Positions 29,046 through 38,059 of a stretch of DNA of 64,000 nucleotides are shown piece after piece. Under the pieces are notes generated by a model. That model made no database searches. It saw only the letters and a program-made list of their open reading frames with translations, and was not told the origin of the DNA. Numbering within the stretch: position 1 is the stretch's first letter; the number at the start of each line of letters is the position of its first letter. The DNA comes from Gammaproteobacteria bacterium (GTDB taxonomy: Bacteria > Pseudomonadota > Gammaproteobacteria > Pseudomonadales > Halieaceae), in assembly GCA_030428835.1 (NCBI GenBank), contig JAUIEP010000011.1, positions 1-64,000 on the forward strand, in the 5' to 3' direction. The position numbers and the translations under genes were made by a program.

Positions 29046-32000
29046 CGTGGTTCTCCATATCGATAAAGCGTCACTGGCCCGAAGAGTCCAGCCGCGACGG
29101 TTTGCCCTTCGAACTCCAGCATGTTCGCGTACAGCGGGTCGCCGGCCGTGGCGCGACCGAGAAAGAGGTTGCGCAGGGGGGCGCGGACCTCGACCTCGAT
29201 GGTGTTCGTGCCGGGGCGCAGCGCCGCACCGACATCCAGCACAAACGGCGGCAGACTGGCCCGCCCGACATCCTGTCCGTTGACCGCGACGCTTGCGCTG
29301 CCCTGCACCAGCCCCAGGTCTAGCACGTAGCGGCTGCCGACGTCGGGTGTGTCCACGACGATGTTGTGACGGTAAGTTACCGGGCCGTGCACATACCGCA
29401 GTGCGTCGAGTTCACGCCAGTCCGTGAGTCCAGCCATGTGCACGTCGGCGCCGTCATACACCACCTGCCAGTCCGCGAGTGATTCGCCTTTTCCGCCCGC
29501 TGCCTTCATGGCGCCGGGGGGGACCCCGACCGCTATCGTCTCCGGCATCTCTACACCCGACACGAGGAACCGGCTCTCGAATCCTGCCACCGACAAGTGC
29601 AACGCGCCGTCGTCGGCAGTCGCGGGCCAGGCACTGCCGGACAGGGCGTCGAACCACCACAACGGCGCCTGCCCGATGCCGTAAAGCGCGAGCGTGGCGG
29701 CGTCGGGGGACTGGTTGGCGAAGAACAGTATCTCGCCGCCGTTTGCCAGCACCCTGCGCTGGCGATGTATGGTGCCGCCGTCGCGCTGGCGCAGGTTCTG
29801 TGAAGATACGGCGGCGAGTCTTTCGCGCAGATCTCCTGCCGACAGCGGCAGATGTTGCGCGCCGGCGCCCAGCAGTTCCGTCACGCCGTCGCGCACGCGC
29901 GCGTCACCCGTCGCCGCGTTGTGGAAACTACGTTGCCGGGTCGGTAGTTCACCGGCGAAGACGACTGGCACTCCGGCGTCGACGTGGGCCTGCAGCGCCG
30001 GCAGCGTTGCCGGGTCGAGCGCCTCGATGTCTGGCAGCAGGAGCGCCCTGTACGAGCCTCCCGATGCCACAAGGTGGCCAGCGGAAGCCTTGCCGCCCTG
30101 CAGGGCGTGGTCGTTCACCCACGCCCAGGTGACGCCCCGGCGATCGAGTTCATGCAGCAGGGGCTGTATGGCGTTGATCCAGTCCACCCGCGGATCGACG
30201 TGCTCGCTCGTGGCGAGCATTTTCTCCATCTGCCGCTTGCCAGCGGCCAGCGCCCCGGACTCCGCCAGAACCCGCGGCGGGTCGGCATCGGGCAGGCTGC
30301 CGTTGACCAGTGCCTCGCCGCCGGCGTCCGCGCCGCTGAACCCGTGAAAGCCCAGGAACGGGTAGTAGACGAGGACATCCACGTCCGGCGCGCCGCGGCG
30401 CAACAGCGCCTGGCTGCGCGCAATATAGGCGTTCAGTTGCGGCAGGTCGGGCCAGACGGCGGTGTTGGCCGCCGAGAAGTTGCCCGAGAAATGCGCGGGA
30501 TTCTGCGGGCCGGAGAACGGCTGCCAGCCCTCCTCGCCGAAGGCGCCGTCCTTCGCGCCGTGCCAGGTGTAGGGCGTGCCGTGGTAGACGATGTGGTTGA
30601 TGCCGGCGAGGAACAGCTTGTCCGCCGCGGCCTTCACCCGCCGCGCGGTGGGCATGTAGTCACGGTTGATCCACACGAACGACTCGGCGCTCGCCAGCGG
30701 GCGCCCGTACAGAGCGGCAGCAGACGAGGCGAACTTGAGGCCCGCGTTGGCGCCGCCCGCCCAGAGCTGCTCGGTTTCGGGAATGGTGTTGGCGCCGAGC
30801 CCGCGGATGATATCCATGTCCATGCCGTAACTCTGGCCGCGCGACGTCAGTCCGCGGCTCTCGGCCCAATGCGCCGAGGTCTCGATGAAGCGTTCTATCA
30901 CGAGGTCCGACAGTGTCTGCTGGTAGTCGTGGCGGATGCGCTCGTCCATGTCCGTCAACCTGAACTCCGGGTCGGCGTACACGCCCAGGAGTTCGCGGAA
31001 GTACATGTTGTCCACGCCCTCTATGTAGAGCGCCGGCAGCCACGGCTCCAGGTCGTAGCCGCGACGGCGTTTGAATTCTTCCAGGATGTCCTCGGCCGAC
31101 ATCCGGCGCAGGCGGAATTCCAGGCTGTCGTTGAAGATGCCGCGCAGGCCGGCGCCGTACTGGCGCGGCAGGCCGGTCGCCTCGCCGAAGGCGTGGGCGT
31201 ACTGGCCGAGCACCTGTTCCTCGCGCAGGTGATCCACGACGAAGCCCTGAGGTTGTTGCGCCGCACCCATCGGGACCTCGCCCGACGGCAGAAGGTAACT
31301 GGACACGATGTGCCACTCGCCCTCCGGCGCGTCCCAGTGCAGCACGCCATCGGTGACGCGGTCGGTCAGCACGATCACCGAAGCGGGGTCGAGCTCGAGC
31401 GTGTCGACCATGTTGAACGGATTGCGGCTGCGTTCCCCGCCGGTCACGCGCGCGGCGAGCACGCTGGCCAGGCGCGCGTGCTCGCGCGGGAAGTTCATGA
31501 AGTCCACGCCCGCAAATTCCATGATCGCGAACATGTACTCTGCCGGGCCGGGCCGCGGGCGCGGCAGTTCGACGGCAACGGTTCCGCCCCCGCGCACCGT
31601 CTCTTCCGCGTAGGCCATGATGGTGGGGCTGTCCTCCAGGTTGATCTGCGGCCCGCCCGGCGGCCAGCCGCTGAAGTTGGTGAGGTCCACATGCATGCCG
31701 ATGTCCGCGGCGTGGGCGATCAGGTCATTCAATGTTTTGTGATAGGCGGGCGTGTCGAAACTGTACACGCGCTGCATCAGCGTTTCGTTCTCCGCCACGT
31801 TGATCATGCCGCTGATGAACGGCTGGATCTCGACGCCGCCGAAGCCCGCGGCGGCGAGCTCGTCGAGTTGCGCGCGTAATACGGGCAATTCGACATCGCC
31901 GCCGGGCCACCACCAGCGAGTCCAGGGCCTCGACGGGGAGGGAAGGGTCGATATCTGCTGCCACGTCCAGAGCACTTCCGAGGTGCCGAACTGTAAGTTG

Positions 32001-32179
32001 TTGGAGTGTTGGAACGGGGTTCTATCGACGCCAAGTGCTATCGAGGGCTGTCCGGGAGGATTAGCTGGAGGCCGCATGTGATTTTCCAGCCTGTGCACCA
32101 ACCAGGTCGCACCCACTGACAGCACAATTGCCAAGACCAGGGACACGCCGGCCACTATCGCGAGTACACGTTTAGCCAT
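29042..32179 (-). CDS. Membrane-anchored GH106-like glycoside hydrolase
   Basis: 1045 residues. A single N-terminal transmembrane helix (VLAIVAGVSLVLAIVLSVGATWLV) without obvious cleavage anchors it facing the periplasm. The catalytic region begins RPWTRWWWPGGDVE and AQLDELAAAGFGGVEIQPF, equivalent to the RPRVWWHW start of the GH106 gene at 15501, and continues with YGRPLASAESFVW. A C-terminal jelly-roll (YRHNIVVDTPDVGSRYVLDL) closes it. The family points to alpha-L-rhamnosidase activity, but this copy is divergent. It is the first gene of a two-gene operon with the esterase, divergent from the beta-helix gene across palindrome site B. Confidence 0.82.
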   Translation of the reverse strand: MAKRVLAIVAGVSLVLAIVLSVGATWLVHRLENHMRPPANPPGQPSIALGVDRTPFQHSNNLQFGTSEVLWTWQQISTLPSPSRPWTRWWWPGGDVELPVLRAQLDELAAAGFGGVEIQPFISGMINVAENETLMQRVYSFDTPAYHKTLNDLIAHAADIGMHVDLTNFSGWPPGGPQINLEDSPTIMAYAEETVRGGGTVAVELPRPRPGPAEYMFAIMEFAGVDFMNFPREHARLASVLAARVTGGERSRNPFNMVDTLELDPASVIVLTDRVTDGVLHWDAPEGEWHIVSSYLLPSGEVPMGAAQQPQGFVVDHLREEQVLGQYAHAFGEATGLPRQYGAGLRGIFNDSLEFRLRRMSAEDILEEFKRRRGYDLEPWLPALYIEGVDNMYFRELLGVYADPEFRLTDMDERIRHDYQQTLSDLVIERFIETSAHWAESRGLTSRGQSYGMDMDIIRGLGANTIPETEQLWAGGANAGLKFASSAAALYGRPLASAESFVWINRDYMPTARRVKAAADKLFLAGINHIVYHGTPYTWHGAKDGAFGEEGWQPFSGPQNPAHFSGNFSAANTAVWPDLPQLNAYIARSQALLRRGAPDVDVLVYYPFLGFHGFSGADAGGEALVNGSLPDADPPRVLAESGALAAGKRQMEKMLATSEHVDPRVDWINAIQPLLHELDRRGVTWAWVNDHALQGGKASAGHLVASGGSYRALLLPDIEALDPATLPALQAHVDAGVPVVFAGELPTRQRSFHNAATGDARVRDGVTELLGAGAQHLPLSAGDLRERLAAVSSQNLRQRDGGTIHRQRRVLANGGEILFFANQSPDAATLALYGIGQAPLWWFDALSGSAWPATADDGALHLSVAGFESRFLVSGVEMPETIAVGVPPGAMKAAGGKGESLADWQVVYDGADVHMAGLTDWRELDALRYVHGPVTYRHNIVVDTPDVGSRYVLDLGLVQGSASVAVNGQDVGRASLPPFVLDVGAALRPGTNTIEVEVRAPLRNLFLGRATAGDPLYANMLEFEGQTVAAGLFGPVTLYRYGEPR

Positions 32180-32311
32180 GATTCACCAGATCGTCCTGTA
32201 CAAAAAATGAGAATTGATATTCCCGAGTCACGGGAAAAGCCGGGCAGCCGCAAACGGTGTGCCGGCAGGAAAACAGAGTACGCATCCTCGGACGGTCATT
32301 GCGTGTCCTGC

Positions 32312-32340
32312 TTGCCATTCGGCGACCGTGGGTTTATATT
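32312..32340 (+). promoter_or_regulatory. Putative promoter of the beta-helix/NTF2 operon
   Basis: TTGCCA (32312-32317), 17-base spacer, TATATT (32335-32340). The predicted transcription start falls inside palindrome site B. Confidence 0.55.
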
Positions 32341-32344
32341 TTAA

Positions 32345-32356
32345 CTTATCGATAAA
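32345..32356. promoter_or_regulatory. Palindrome site B (CTTATCGATAAA)
   Basis: Perfect core TTATCGATAA in the 200-base divergent space between the GH106-like operon and the beta-helix gene, over the predicted +1 of the rightward promoter. One site could control both directions. Confidence 0.6.
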
Positions 32357-32379
32357 TTAAATCAAGCTGGCGGTGCCGC

Positions 32380-34161
32380 ATGCATATTTGGAACACGCCC
32401 TGTCGCCTGACACATTGCCCACGATGTCAGGCGGCTGCGCACCCTGGGCTCCACCATCGGACGTTCACCTCGCTGCTGACCGCAGTGACAGTTATTTGTC
32501 TGATGCTGGGCGCCTGCACCGACTCAGAAGACAATCTACCCGCCGAGCGACCGGAATTGCGGGTGACCGACAGCCACGCGATCGGTGCTGTGGGTGACGA
32601 CGCGCTATCGCTGGTGGAGGCCTTGCAAATCGCTGGAGGATTGTTGGCTGTGGCGGAGCTTAGCAGCGCCGAACGCTTGCTGATTTCAGGTACGCCGGGG
32701 CCGGAGAGCGCAGATACAATTCGCGTGGCACTGGCGAACGGTGACCGCATCGAAGCGCCTAGCCAGACAATCCCCGACGGCCCGGAATGGTTCCCATTAT
32801 TTCCGAGTAGCAGCCTTCCGGACATTGTCGGAAACGAGGGCGATGTGCTGGAAGGGGCGGGATATACCTTCTCCAACGGTCCGGCAGACGGTCCTCTCGG
32901 AGGGCTCGGACTCGTCATCCGGAGCTCTGATTTCACCATCCAAAACTTGGTGTTTGAACGCTTTGCGGAAATGCTTTCTATCTCGCCGTCCGACGAATCC
33001 GGACTGCAAGGGATCACGATTCGCGGAAATTCGTTCCTCAACGGCGGTGGCCTTGGACTGGGTGCGACGGCAGCGAACGGCTCTCGGTCGCTATTGCGTG
33101 GCGTAAGAATATCCAACAACGAGTTCCTCGGGCCGTCTGAATTCGGCGGCAGGTTCCCTAGAAACATCCATAGCGCCATCGGCGGGGTGGCTACGCCGCT
33201 CTCTGCTCCACCTGACGAGCAGGCCAACAGGCTGGAAAACCTGACGATTTCAGGCAATCGGATTCGGGGCTATTTTGGTGCGGTACAGCTCATGGCGCTG
33301 CAGTCCTTTACGGGCAATAGCAACGGGGTCATGCGTAATATCCGGATCATCGGGAACGACATCACAATCCCGAACTACGCGGGTGATCCGGCGATTTATA
33401 TCTGGGGTGCCGTAACCCTCGGCGGCATGTCGTCGAATGCTCTCATTGAAAGTCTTGAAATTGCAGACAACGAGATCGCGGGTAGCGGTTACGTGGTCCT
33501 GGTAACAGGTGTAGAAAATGTGTCAGGACAAAATCTGCTGAGTGAGAACCACGTGATCCGCGATGTTTCCATCCACGGCAACACCATTCGTCCGGTGAAT
33601 GACTGCGGTATAGGCATACTTGTAATGTCCTCATTTACCGAAATGTCGAGTGGCAGCGCGTTGGACAACAGGGTTGAAGCCCTCGATATCAGCGCTAATG
33701 AAATTCATGATTGCGAATTGGGCATCCTGGTCACACCCATGCTGAACTGGGGAGCGGCGGGGGCAAGCATGGGGAATAGTATGGAGAACGTAACAATCAT
33801 CGAGAACAGCATCACTGGCGCACGCACTGGCATCATCGCCAGCGGCGGTACAATCCTTGCGAACGAACTCGGGCTTGAAGATTCTCCGGAGGCGACAGTA
33901 GCAGGTAACTACCTGAGGGGTCTGGAGATAAGTCGAAACAGCCTCGGTTCTACTCAGGAGGGTTTCGCGTTGTATGGGGGAGCCGCGATAGAGGCGCCTG
34001 GCAGTGTAACCCAAAATGAGCTGGTCGCTGCCCGGGCTCTTTCGAACACCGTCCCCGCCGATATTCCCCTCTGCACTGCGGCGGCGAATGGCATCGTTCG
34101 ATCCGACGCCACGGTGGAGGCGAACACGCTAGACGCCAACGAAATTGATTGCTCGCGCTAA
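32380..34161 (+). CDS. Predicted lipoprotein with right-handed beta-helix fold
   Basis: 593 residues. A signal sequence ending in the lipobox LGAC (VICLMLGACTDSEDN) predicts a lipid-anchored envelope protein; the n-region is unusually long (about 30 residues). From about residue 170 the chain is a series of rungs with the pattern I.I..N.I.G (GITIRGNSFLNG, GVRISNNEFLG, NLTISGNRIRG, NIRIIGNDI, SLEIADNEIAGSG, DVSIHGNTIRP, ALDISANEIHD, NVTIIENSITGA, GLEISRNSLG), a parallel beta-helix. Such folds are typical of polysaccharide lyases, epimerases and some pectinases, but no catalytic signature was recognised. Confidence 0.72.
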   Translation: MHIWNTPCRLTHCPRCQAAAHPGLHHRTFTSLLTAVTVICLMLGACTDSEDNLPAERPELRVTDSHAIGAVGDDALSLVEALQIAGGLLAVAELSSAERLLISGTPGPESADTIRVALANGDRIEAPSQTIPDGPEWFPLFPSSSLPDIVGNEGDVLEGAGYTFSNGPADGPLGGLGLVIRSSDFTIQNLVFERFAEMLSISPSDESGLQGITIRGNSFLNGGGLGLGATAANGSRSLLRGVRISNNEFLGPSEFGGRFPRNIHSAIGGVATPLSAPPDEQANRLENLTISGNRIRGYFGAVQLMALQSFTGNSNGVMRNIRIIGNDITIPNYAGDPAIYIWGAVTLGGMSSNALIESLEIADNEIAGSGYVVLVTGVENVSGQNLLSENHVIRDVSIHGNTIRPVNDCGIGILVMSSFTEMSSGSALDNRVEALDISANEIHDCELGILVTPMLNWGAAGASMGNSMENVTIIENSITGARTGIIASGGTILANELGLEDSPEATVAGNYLRGLEISRNSLGSTQEGFALYGGAAIEAPGSVTQNELVAARALSNTVPADIPLCTAAANGIVRSDATVEANTLDANEIDCSR

Positions 34162-34197
34162 GCGGCGACGAGAACGAAACGGTCACCGGAGAAAAAC

Positions 34198-34263
34198 ATG
34201 TCTTCCAGGCGTAACTACTTCGTCATCATTGTCTATTCGACAATCGTCTTGCTTACCACTTAA
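34198..34263 (+). CDS. 21-residue hydrophobic small ORF, in frame with the next gene
   Basis: ATG at 34198 with a well-placed GGAGA site encodes MSSRRNYFVIIVYSTIVLLT and a final Thr, then TAA at 34261-34263. The next codon is the ATG of the NTF2-like gene in the same frame. The peptide looks like the n- and h-regions of a signal peptide separated from its passenger by one stop codon. It could be a coupled leader peptide, a small membrane protein, or a nonsense-interrupted signal sequence. Confidence 0.5.
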   Translation: MSSRRNYFVIIVYSTIVLLTT

Positions 34264-34818
34264 ATGTCGATACCGACCCGCGCGAGGGAAGACTCTGAAC
34301 TGATTGCGCCAGCCGGCGGGAGTTTCCCTTCTTCGGAGGTACGCGATGCAGTAGGCAGGTATGTGCGAATGCGGGAGCAAATAGATCGCCGTGAGCGGCC
34401 GTGGACTGACATCGCCGAATTTTTCACGGCTGAGGCGGTATTTATCGACCCGGTATGGGGACGAATCGAAGGCAAGCAGGCCATTCGTGAGCTCTATGCA
34501 GAAGCAATGGCTGGCGTCGACTTCACGTTTCCCATCGATTTTACGGCCATCAATGGCAATTTTGTGATCATCAAGTGGCGCCAGGTCCTGCCAGGTGCGC
34601 GCGCGGACGGCACACCGTGGCAGCAATCGGCCGTTTCAACGCTCATCTATGCCGGAGATGGAAAGTTCCGGTACGAAGAAGATTTGATGAACGTTATCCA
34701 TGTCATGGAGGACATTCAAAGCTCGGGCTGGGTGCCCGGACCCAACTTTGTATCTCCGCCACCAAACCCCGATCGCAACTTCGACCCGCAGCCCGCCGTA
34801 CCATCTCAGCGGAAATAG
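34264..34818 (+). CDS. NTF2/SnoaL-like protein
   Basis: 184 residues. The core (VRDAVGRYVRMREQID, WTDIAEFFTAEAVFIDPVWG, IEGKQAIRELYAEAM, and strands ending STLIYAGDGKF) is a SnoaL-type cone fold; a Pro-rich tail follows. It has no ribosome site of its own and starts directly after the stop of the 21-residue ORF, so it is probably translated by coupling. It shares a transcript with the beta-helix gene and ends in a good terminator. Possible role: small isomerase/dehydratase or binding protein. If the upstream stop were read through it would be exported. Confidence 0.78.
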   Translation: MSIPTRAREDSELIAPAGGSFPSSEVRDAVGRYVRMREQIDRRERPWTDIAEFFTAEAVFIDPVWGRIEGKQAIRELYAEAMAGVDFTFPIDFTAINGNFVIIKWRQVLPGARADGTPWQQSAVSTLIYAGDGKFRYEEDLMNVIHVMEDIQSSGWVPGPNFVSPPPNPDRNFDPQPAVPSQRK

Positions 34819-34837
34819 TCGATTCGAACAATTCTAC

Positions 34838-34872
34838 GGCGGGTGCCGGTGAAAGCCGGCTCCGCCTTTTTT
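34838..34872 (+). terminator. Rho-independent terminator of the beta-helix/NTF2 operon
   Basis: Stem GGCGG (34838-34842) with CCGCC (34862-34866) outside GCCGG (34845-34849) with CCGGC (34856-34860), loop TGAAAG, then six T (34867-34872). It ends 54 bases after the NTF2-like stop. It lies in the 340-base gap 34819-35158, which otherwise holds only the next promoter and site C. Confidence 0.88.
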
Positions 34873-35004
34873 ATGGCCTCCAAACTCACACGTGCCGTGC
34901 CGGACGGCGCGCCTTGTGGCGACGCAACAGGTAGATGGTAGCGCGGCTCTAAATCTCCACGGGTGCACGGCGGCTCACGCCATGAACCGCCACATGTCCG
35001 AGGC

Positions 35005-35033
35005 TTGCATTATTCTTATCGATAAGATATATA
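35005..35033 (+). promoter_or_regulatory. Putative TonB-receptor promoter around palindrome site C
   Basis: TTGCAT (35005-35010), 17-base spacer, TATATA (35028-35033). The palindrome fills positions 5-16 of the spacer, so a bound repressor would exclude RNA polymerase. Confidence 0.6.
35015..35026. promoter_or_regulatory. Palindrome site C (CTTATCGATAAG)
   Basis: A perfect 12-base palindrome identical to site D, 133 bases upstream of the receptor start. Confidence 0.65.
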
Positions 35034-35158
35034 TTGTACGGCTGTCAGGGTCGGCCAAATTCAGAATCAGGGCTTGCTCCGTGGGGAACAGAGATAGGCT
35101 CCGCCCCAGGCCGCTGAACAATAATCAACCGCATAGACCCGCCTCGGAGGGTTCTCCC

Positions 35159-37603
35159 ATGTCAGTAAGACCACAACTCGCCGGGCCTGCTGCCCTGTTG
35201 CTAATTCTTTCCCACAACGGCGCCACTGCCCAACCTGCCGCCGCCGTCGAGGCCGCTCGCAGTGTGCTCGAAGAAGTGCTTGTGACCGCCACGCGGCGCG
35301 AGTCGAGCCTGCAGGAGGTGCCGCTGTCGGTCACCGCGCTGGACGGGGCGACCCTGGAGAAGCTGAAGTTCTTCGAGTTCGAGGACTTCGCGGATGCCGT
35401 GCCAGGGCTGTCGATGACGAATTCCGCCGGCGAGCCCGGTGTCATCGCCGTGCGCGGCGTGGGTTTCGCGCCCAACTCGTCGGCGGCGCCTGCCGTCGAT
35501 ATCTACTGGAACGAACTGCCGATTCCCGCCGTGTACGCCTTCAACAGCATCTTCGACCTGCAGCAGATGGAACTGCTGCGCGGGCCGCAGGGCACGCTGC
35601 GCGGTCGTCCCGCACCCGCCGGCGCGATCACACTCACCACGCGGCAGCCCGAGTTGGACAATGTGAACGGCGTTGTCACGGGTTCCTTCTCCGACCAGGA
35701 CGCCGTGAACATCGACGGCGCGGTCAACGTGCCGCTGGTTGAAGACGTGCTGGCGCTGCGCCTGGCCGCCATGTCCAACAACAACGAGGGACCGGGTGGC
35801 AAGACCATTAGCGGCGACAAGCCGGAAGTCGACGACAAGGCGCTGCGCGCAACGCTGCTGTGGGAACCGACCGCTGACCTCGCCGTGACGCTACTGCACC
35901 ACTACATGGAAACCGAGGTCGAGCGCTTCGACCTGGTGACGGGCAGCGGCATCGGCTACAACGGGCCGTCGATCAAGGGTGGCAGCCGCCGCGGCGTGGT
36001 GGAGGAGGTCGGCACGAACGACCAGGAAATCGCGTTCAGCTCGCTGCAGGTGAACTGGGATATGGCGGACCACCGGCTCGTCTTCATAGGCGGCTACCAG
36101 GACCTCGAGGACAAGTTCTCCGGGGACCTCGACGTCGGCAACGCCCTGCTGAACTACGTGTCGCCGCAGCGCGTGAACACGGACTTCGAGGTGACCACTG
36201 CGGAACTGCGGCTGGAGTCCACCGGCGGTGGCCGTGTCGACTACACGCTGGGTCTCTGGTACAGCGACACCGAGACCGAGACAGACGTAACGCAGTTCAA
36301 CGAGGGCGTGGGCGCTTTCGGCATTCCGGCGGACGGCACCAGCGCGCCGATCGACGATTACATTGCGGCCGTGTCGGTGTATGTCCCGACGGATTCGGAA
36401 AACATGGCGATCTTCGGCCACGTTGACTTCCACGTGACCGACCAGCTCACCATCGGCGCGGGCGCGCGCTACCTGGAGGAGACGTCCAAACGCAACAACG
36501 TGCTCGACCTCGGGCCGTTCCTCAACGCCGCGGCCGTCGCCCCCGGCGTGCCGCTCGGGGCACTGTGTCCCGACGGGCTGGCGGGCACGCTGCCGCCGGA
36601 CCCCGGTTTCCCGCTCATGTTCGTGGGTGAGACGTTCCCGGGCTACTGCGACCTGTTCCTCGACCTGCCGCCCAACGAGTTGCCCATCGACGACAAGTGG
36701 ACGGAGTGGGTATATGACATCTCGATCAGTTACGCGGCCACGGAAGACGTGAACGTGTACTTCACCGCGGCGCATTCCTGGCGCCCGCCGGGCGTGACCG
36801 TGGGCATCACGGCGCCGATGCCGGACGACGTAATCTTCGGCGAGCCGGAGGAATCCGACTCGGTGGAACTCGGTATCAAGTCGGAGTGGCTGGAGCGCCG
36901 CCTGCGCTTCAATGCCGCGGTGTACTACCAGGAGTTCGATGGTTTCATCGGCCGCTTCGAGGACATCCCCTACCTCGACGAGCCCGGCGTCAACGTGCAG
37001 GCGGGCGGCTTCACCTACAACGGCGACGCCATCGTCTACGGCCTGGAGACCGACCTGTCCTACCTGGTGACGCCGGACTGGACCGTGCAGCTCATGTACA
37101 GCTACCAGAAGGGTGAGTACGACGACGCCAGCGTGCCGTGCCGCGACACGGACTTCGACGGCCAGGCGGACAATGGCATCAACCCGTCCTTCGGCGACTG
37201 GGCGGCGCCGCGCGCGGTGGCGTTCTGCGAGTCCGACGATTCCATCTCCAACCTGCCGGACTGGAACGCCACACTGCAGTCGGAGTACATCCTGCCGCTG
37301 TCCGGGCACGACGCGGAGGCTTATGTGCGCGGCCTTGTGAACTACCAGCCGGACAACGACAACTTCGCGACCGGCTTCGAGCGCGATTCCTATACACTGC
37401 TCAACCTGTACGGCGGTGTGCGCAGCGCCAGCGGCGCGTGGGACGTCACCCTCTGGGCGAAGAACGTACTGGACGAGGACACCATACTCACGATGGGCGC
37501 TGAGGCGAATCGCGGGCAGGTTGCGTCGGGCTACGCGCCGATCAGCGTGCTGCCCGAGCGGGAAATCGGCCTGACCCTGCGCTACGCTTTCGACAGCAAC
37601 TAA
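35159..37603 (+). CDS. TonB-dependent outer-membrane receptor (palindrome regulon)
   Basis: 814 residues from the ATG at 35159 (CGGAGGG ahead); the frame is open further upstream but across the promoter. Signal sequence (LAGPAALLLILSHNGATAQ), then EEVLVTATRRESSLQEVPLSV, AVRGVGF and MELLRGPQGTLRGRPAPAGA, and a barrel ending LRYAFDSN. Residues 661-690 hold a Cys-bounded loop with DTDFDGQADNG, equivalent to that of the receptor at 23063. The VOC gene follows after 27 bases. Preceded by palindrome site C. It likely imports the substrate of the oxygenase pathway. Confidence 0.92.
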   Translation: MSVRPQLAGPAALLLILSHNGATAQPAAAVEAARSVLEEVLVTATRRESSLQEVPLSVTALDGATLEKLKFFEFEDFADAVPGLSMTNSAGEPGVIAVRGVGFAPNSSAAPAVDIYWNELPIPAVYAFNSIFDLQQMELLRGPQGTLRGRPAPAGAITLTTRQPELDNVNGVVTGSFSDQDAVNIDGAVNVPLVEDVLALRLAAMSNNNEGPGGKTISGDKPEVDDKALRATLLWEPTADLAVTLLHHYMETEVERFDLVTGSGIGYNGPSIKGGSRRGVVEEVGTNDQEIAFSSLQVNWDMADHRLVFIGGYQDLEDKFSGDLDVGNALLNYVSPQRVNTDFEVTTAELRLESTGGGRVDYTLGLWYSDTETETDVTQFNEGVGAFGIPADGTSAPIDDYIAAVSVYVPTDSENMAIFGHVDFHVTDQLTIGAGARYLEETSKRNNVLDLGPFLNAAAVAPGVPLGALCPDGLAGTLPPDPGFPLMFVGETFPGYCDLFLDLPPNELPIDDKWTEWVYDISISYAATEDVNVYFTAAHSWRPPGVTVGITAPMPDDVIFGEPEESDSVELGIKSEWLERRLRFNAAVYYQEFDGFIGRFEDIPYLDEPGVNVQAGGFTYNGDAIVYGLETDLSYLVTPDWTVQLMYSYQKGEYDDASVPCRDTDFDGQADNGINPSFGDWAAPRAVAFCESDDSISNLPDWNATLQSEYILPLSGHDAEAYVRGLVNYQPDNDNFATGFERDSYTLLNLYGGVRSASGAWDVTLWAKNVLDEDTILTMGAEANRGQVASGYAPISVLPEREIGLTLRYAFDSN

Positions 37604-37630
37604 CATAGGCGGGAGCAAAGGAGTCGAGCA

Positions 37631-38047
37631 ATGGCAGACGGGTTTTCACCGGCGAGTAAAGCCGACGCGCACTTTTCTTTCACCAAGCTGGTCGTCGACG
37701 ACCTGGAGAAGTGTCATGCGTTTTACACGCAGGTGTGTGGGATGGTGGAGCAGTTCCGCTACGAGAGCGAAATCGGGGAGCGGGCGATCAGCGAAATCTG
37801 CTACGCGCCCACGGCCGAGGGCGGCGCATCGTTCACCCTGCTCAAGTACCTGAACAGCGACAAACCCGACAACGGTGAGTTGATACTCGGCATCACCACG
37901 AATGACCTCGACGCCTTCATCGCGCGCGCGCAGGAAGCGGGCGGCCGCATCGCCGATCCGGTGCGCGACATGCCCGACCTCGGCCTGCGTGTTGCGTTTT
38001 TGGAAGACTGTGAAGGCCACCTCATTGAAGTGGTGCAGATGAATTGA
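37631..38047 (+). CDS. VOC-family (glyoxalase/dioxygenase superfamily) protein
   Basis: 138 residues with paired beta-alpha-beta-beta-beta modules: FTKLVVDDLEKCHAFYTQVCGM at the start and GLRVAFLEDCEGHLIEVVQ at the end, the latter carrying the Glu metal ligand and the DPxGxxxE-like turn. VOC enzymes use a divalent metal for lyase, isomerase, epimerase or dioxygenase chemistry. AGGAG precedes the ATG and the gene is in the receptor's operon. It converges on tetR 12 bases away. Reaction unknown. Confidence 0.85.
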   Translation: MADGFSPASKADAHFSFTKLVVDDLEKCHAFYTQVCGMVEQFRYESEIGERAISEICYAPTAEGGASFTLLKYLNSDKPDNGELILGITTNDLDAFIARAQEAGGRIADPVRDMPDLGLRVAFLEDCEGHLIEVVQMN

Positions 38048-38059
38048 TACTGCGCGGTC

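Noticed and set aside
29057-29066. ATATCGATAA near the esterase start
   Set aside because: Inside the last codons of the GH106-like gene; one mismatch and no promoter nearby.
35891-37618. Minus-strand frame of ~575 codons
   Set aside because: Shadow of the TonB receptor at 35159, same compositional bias.
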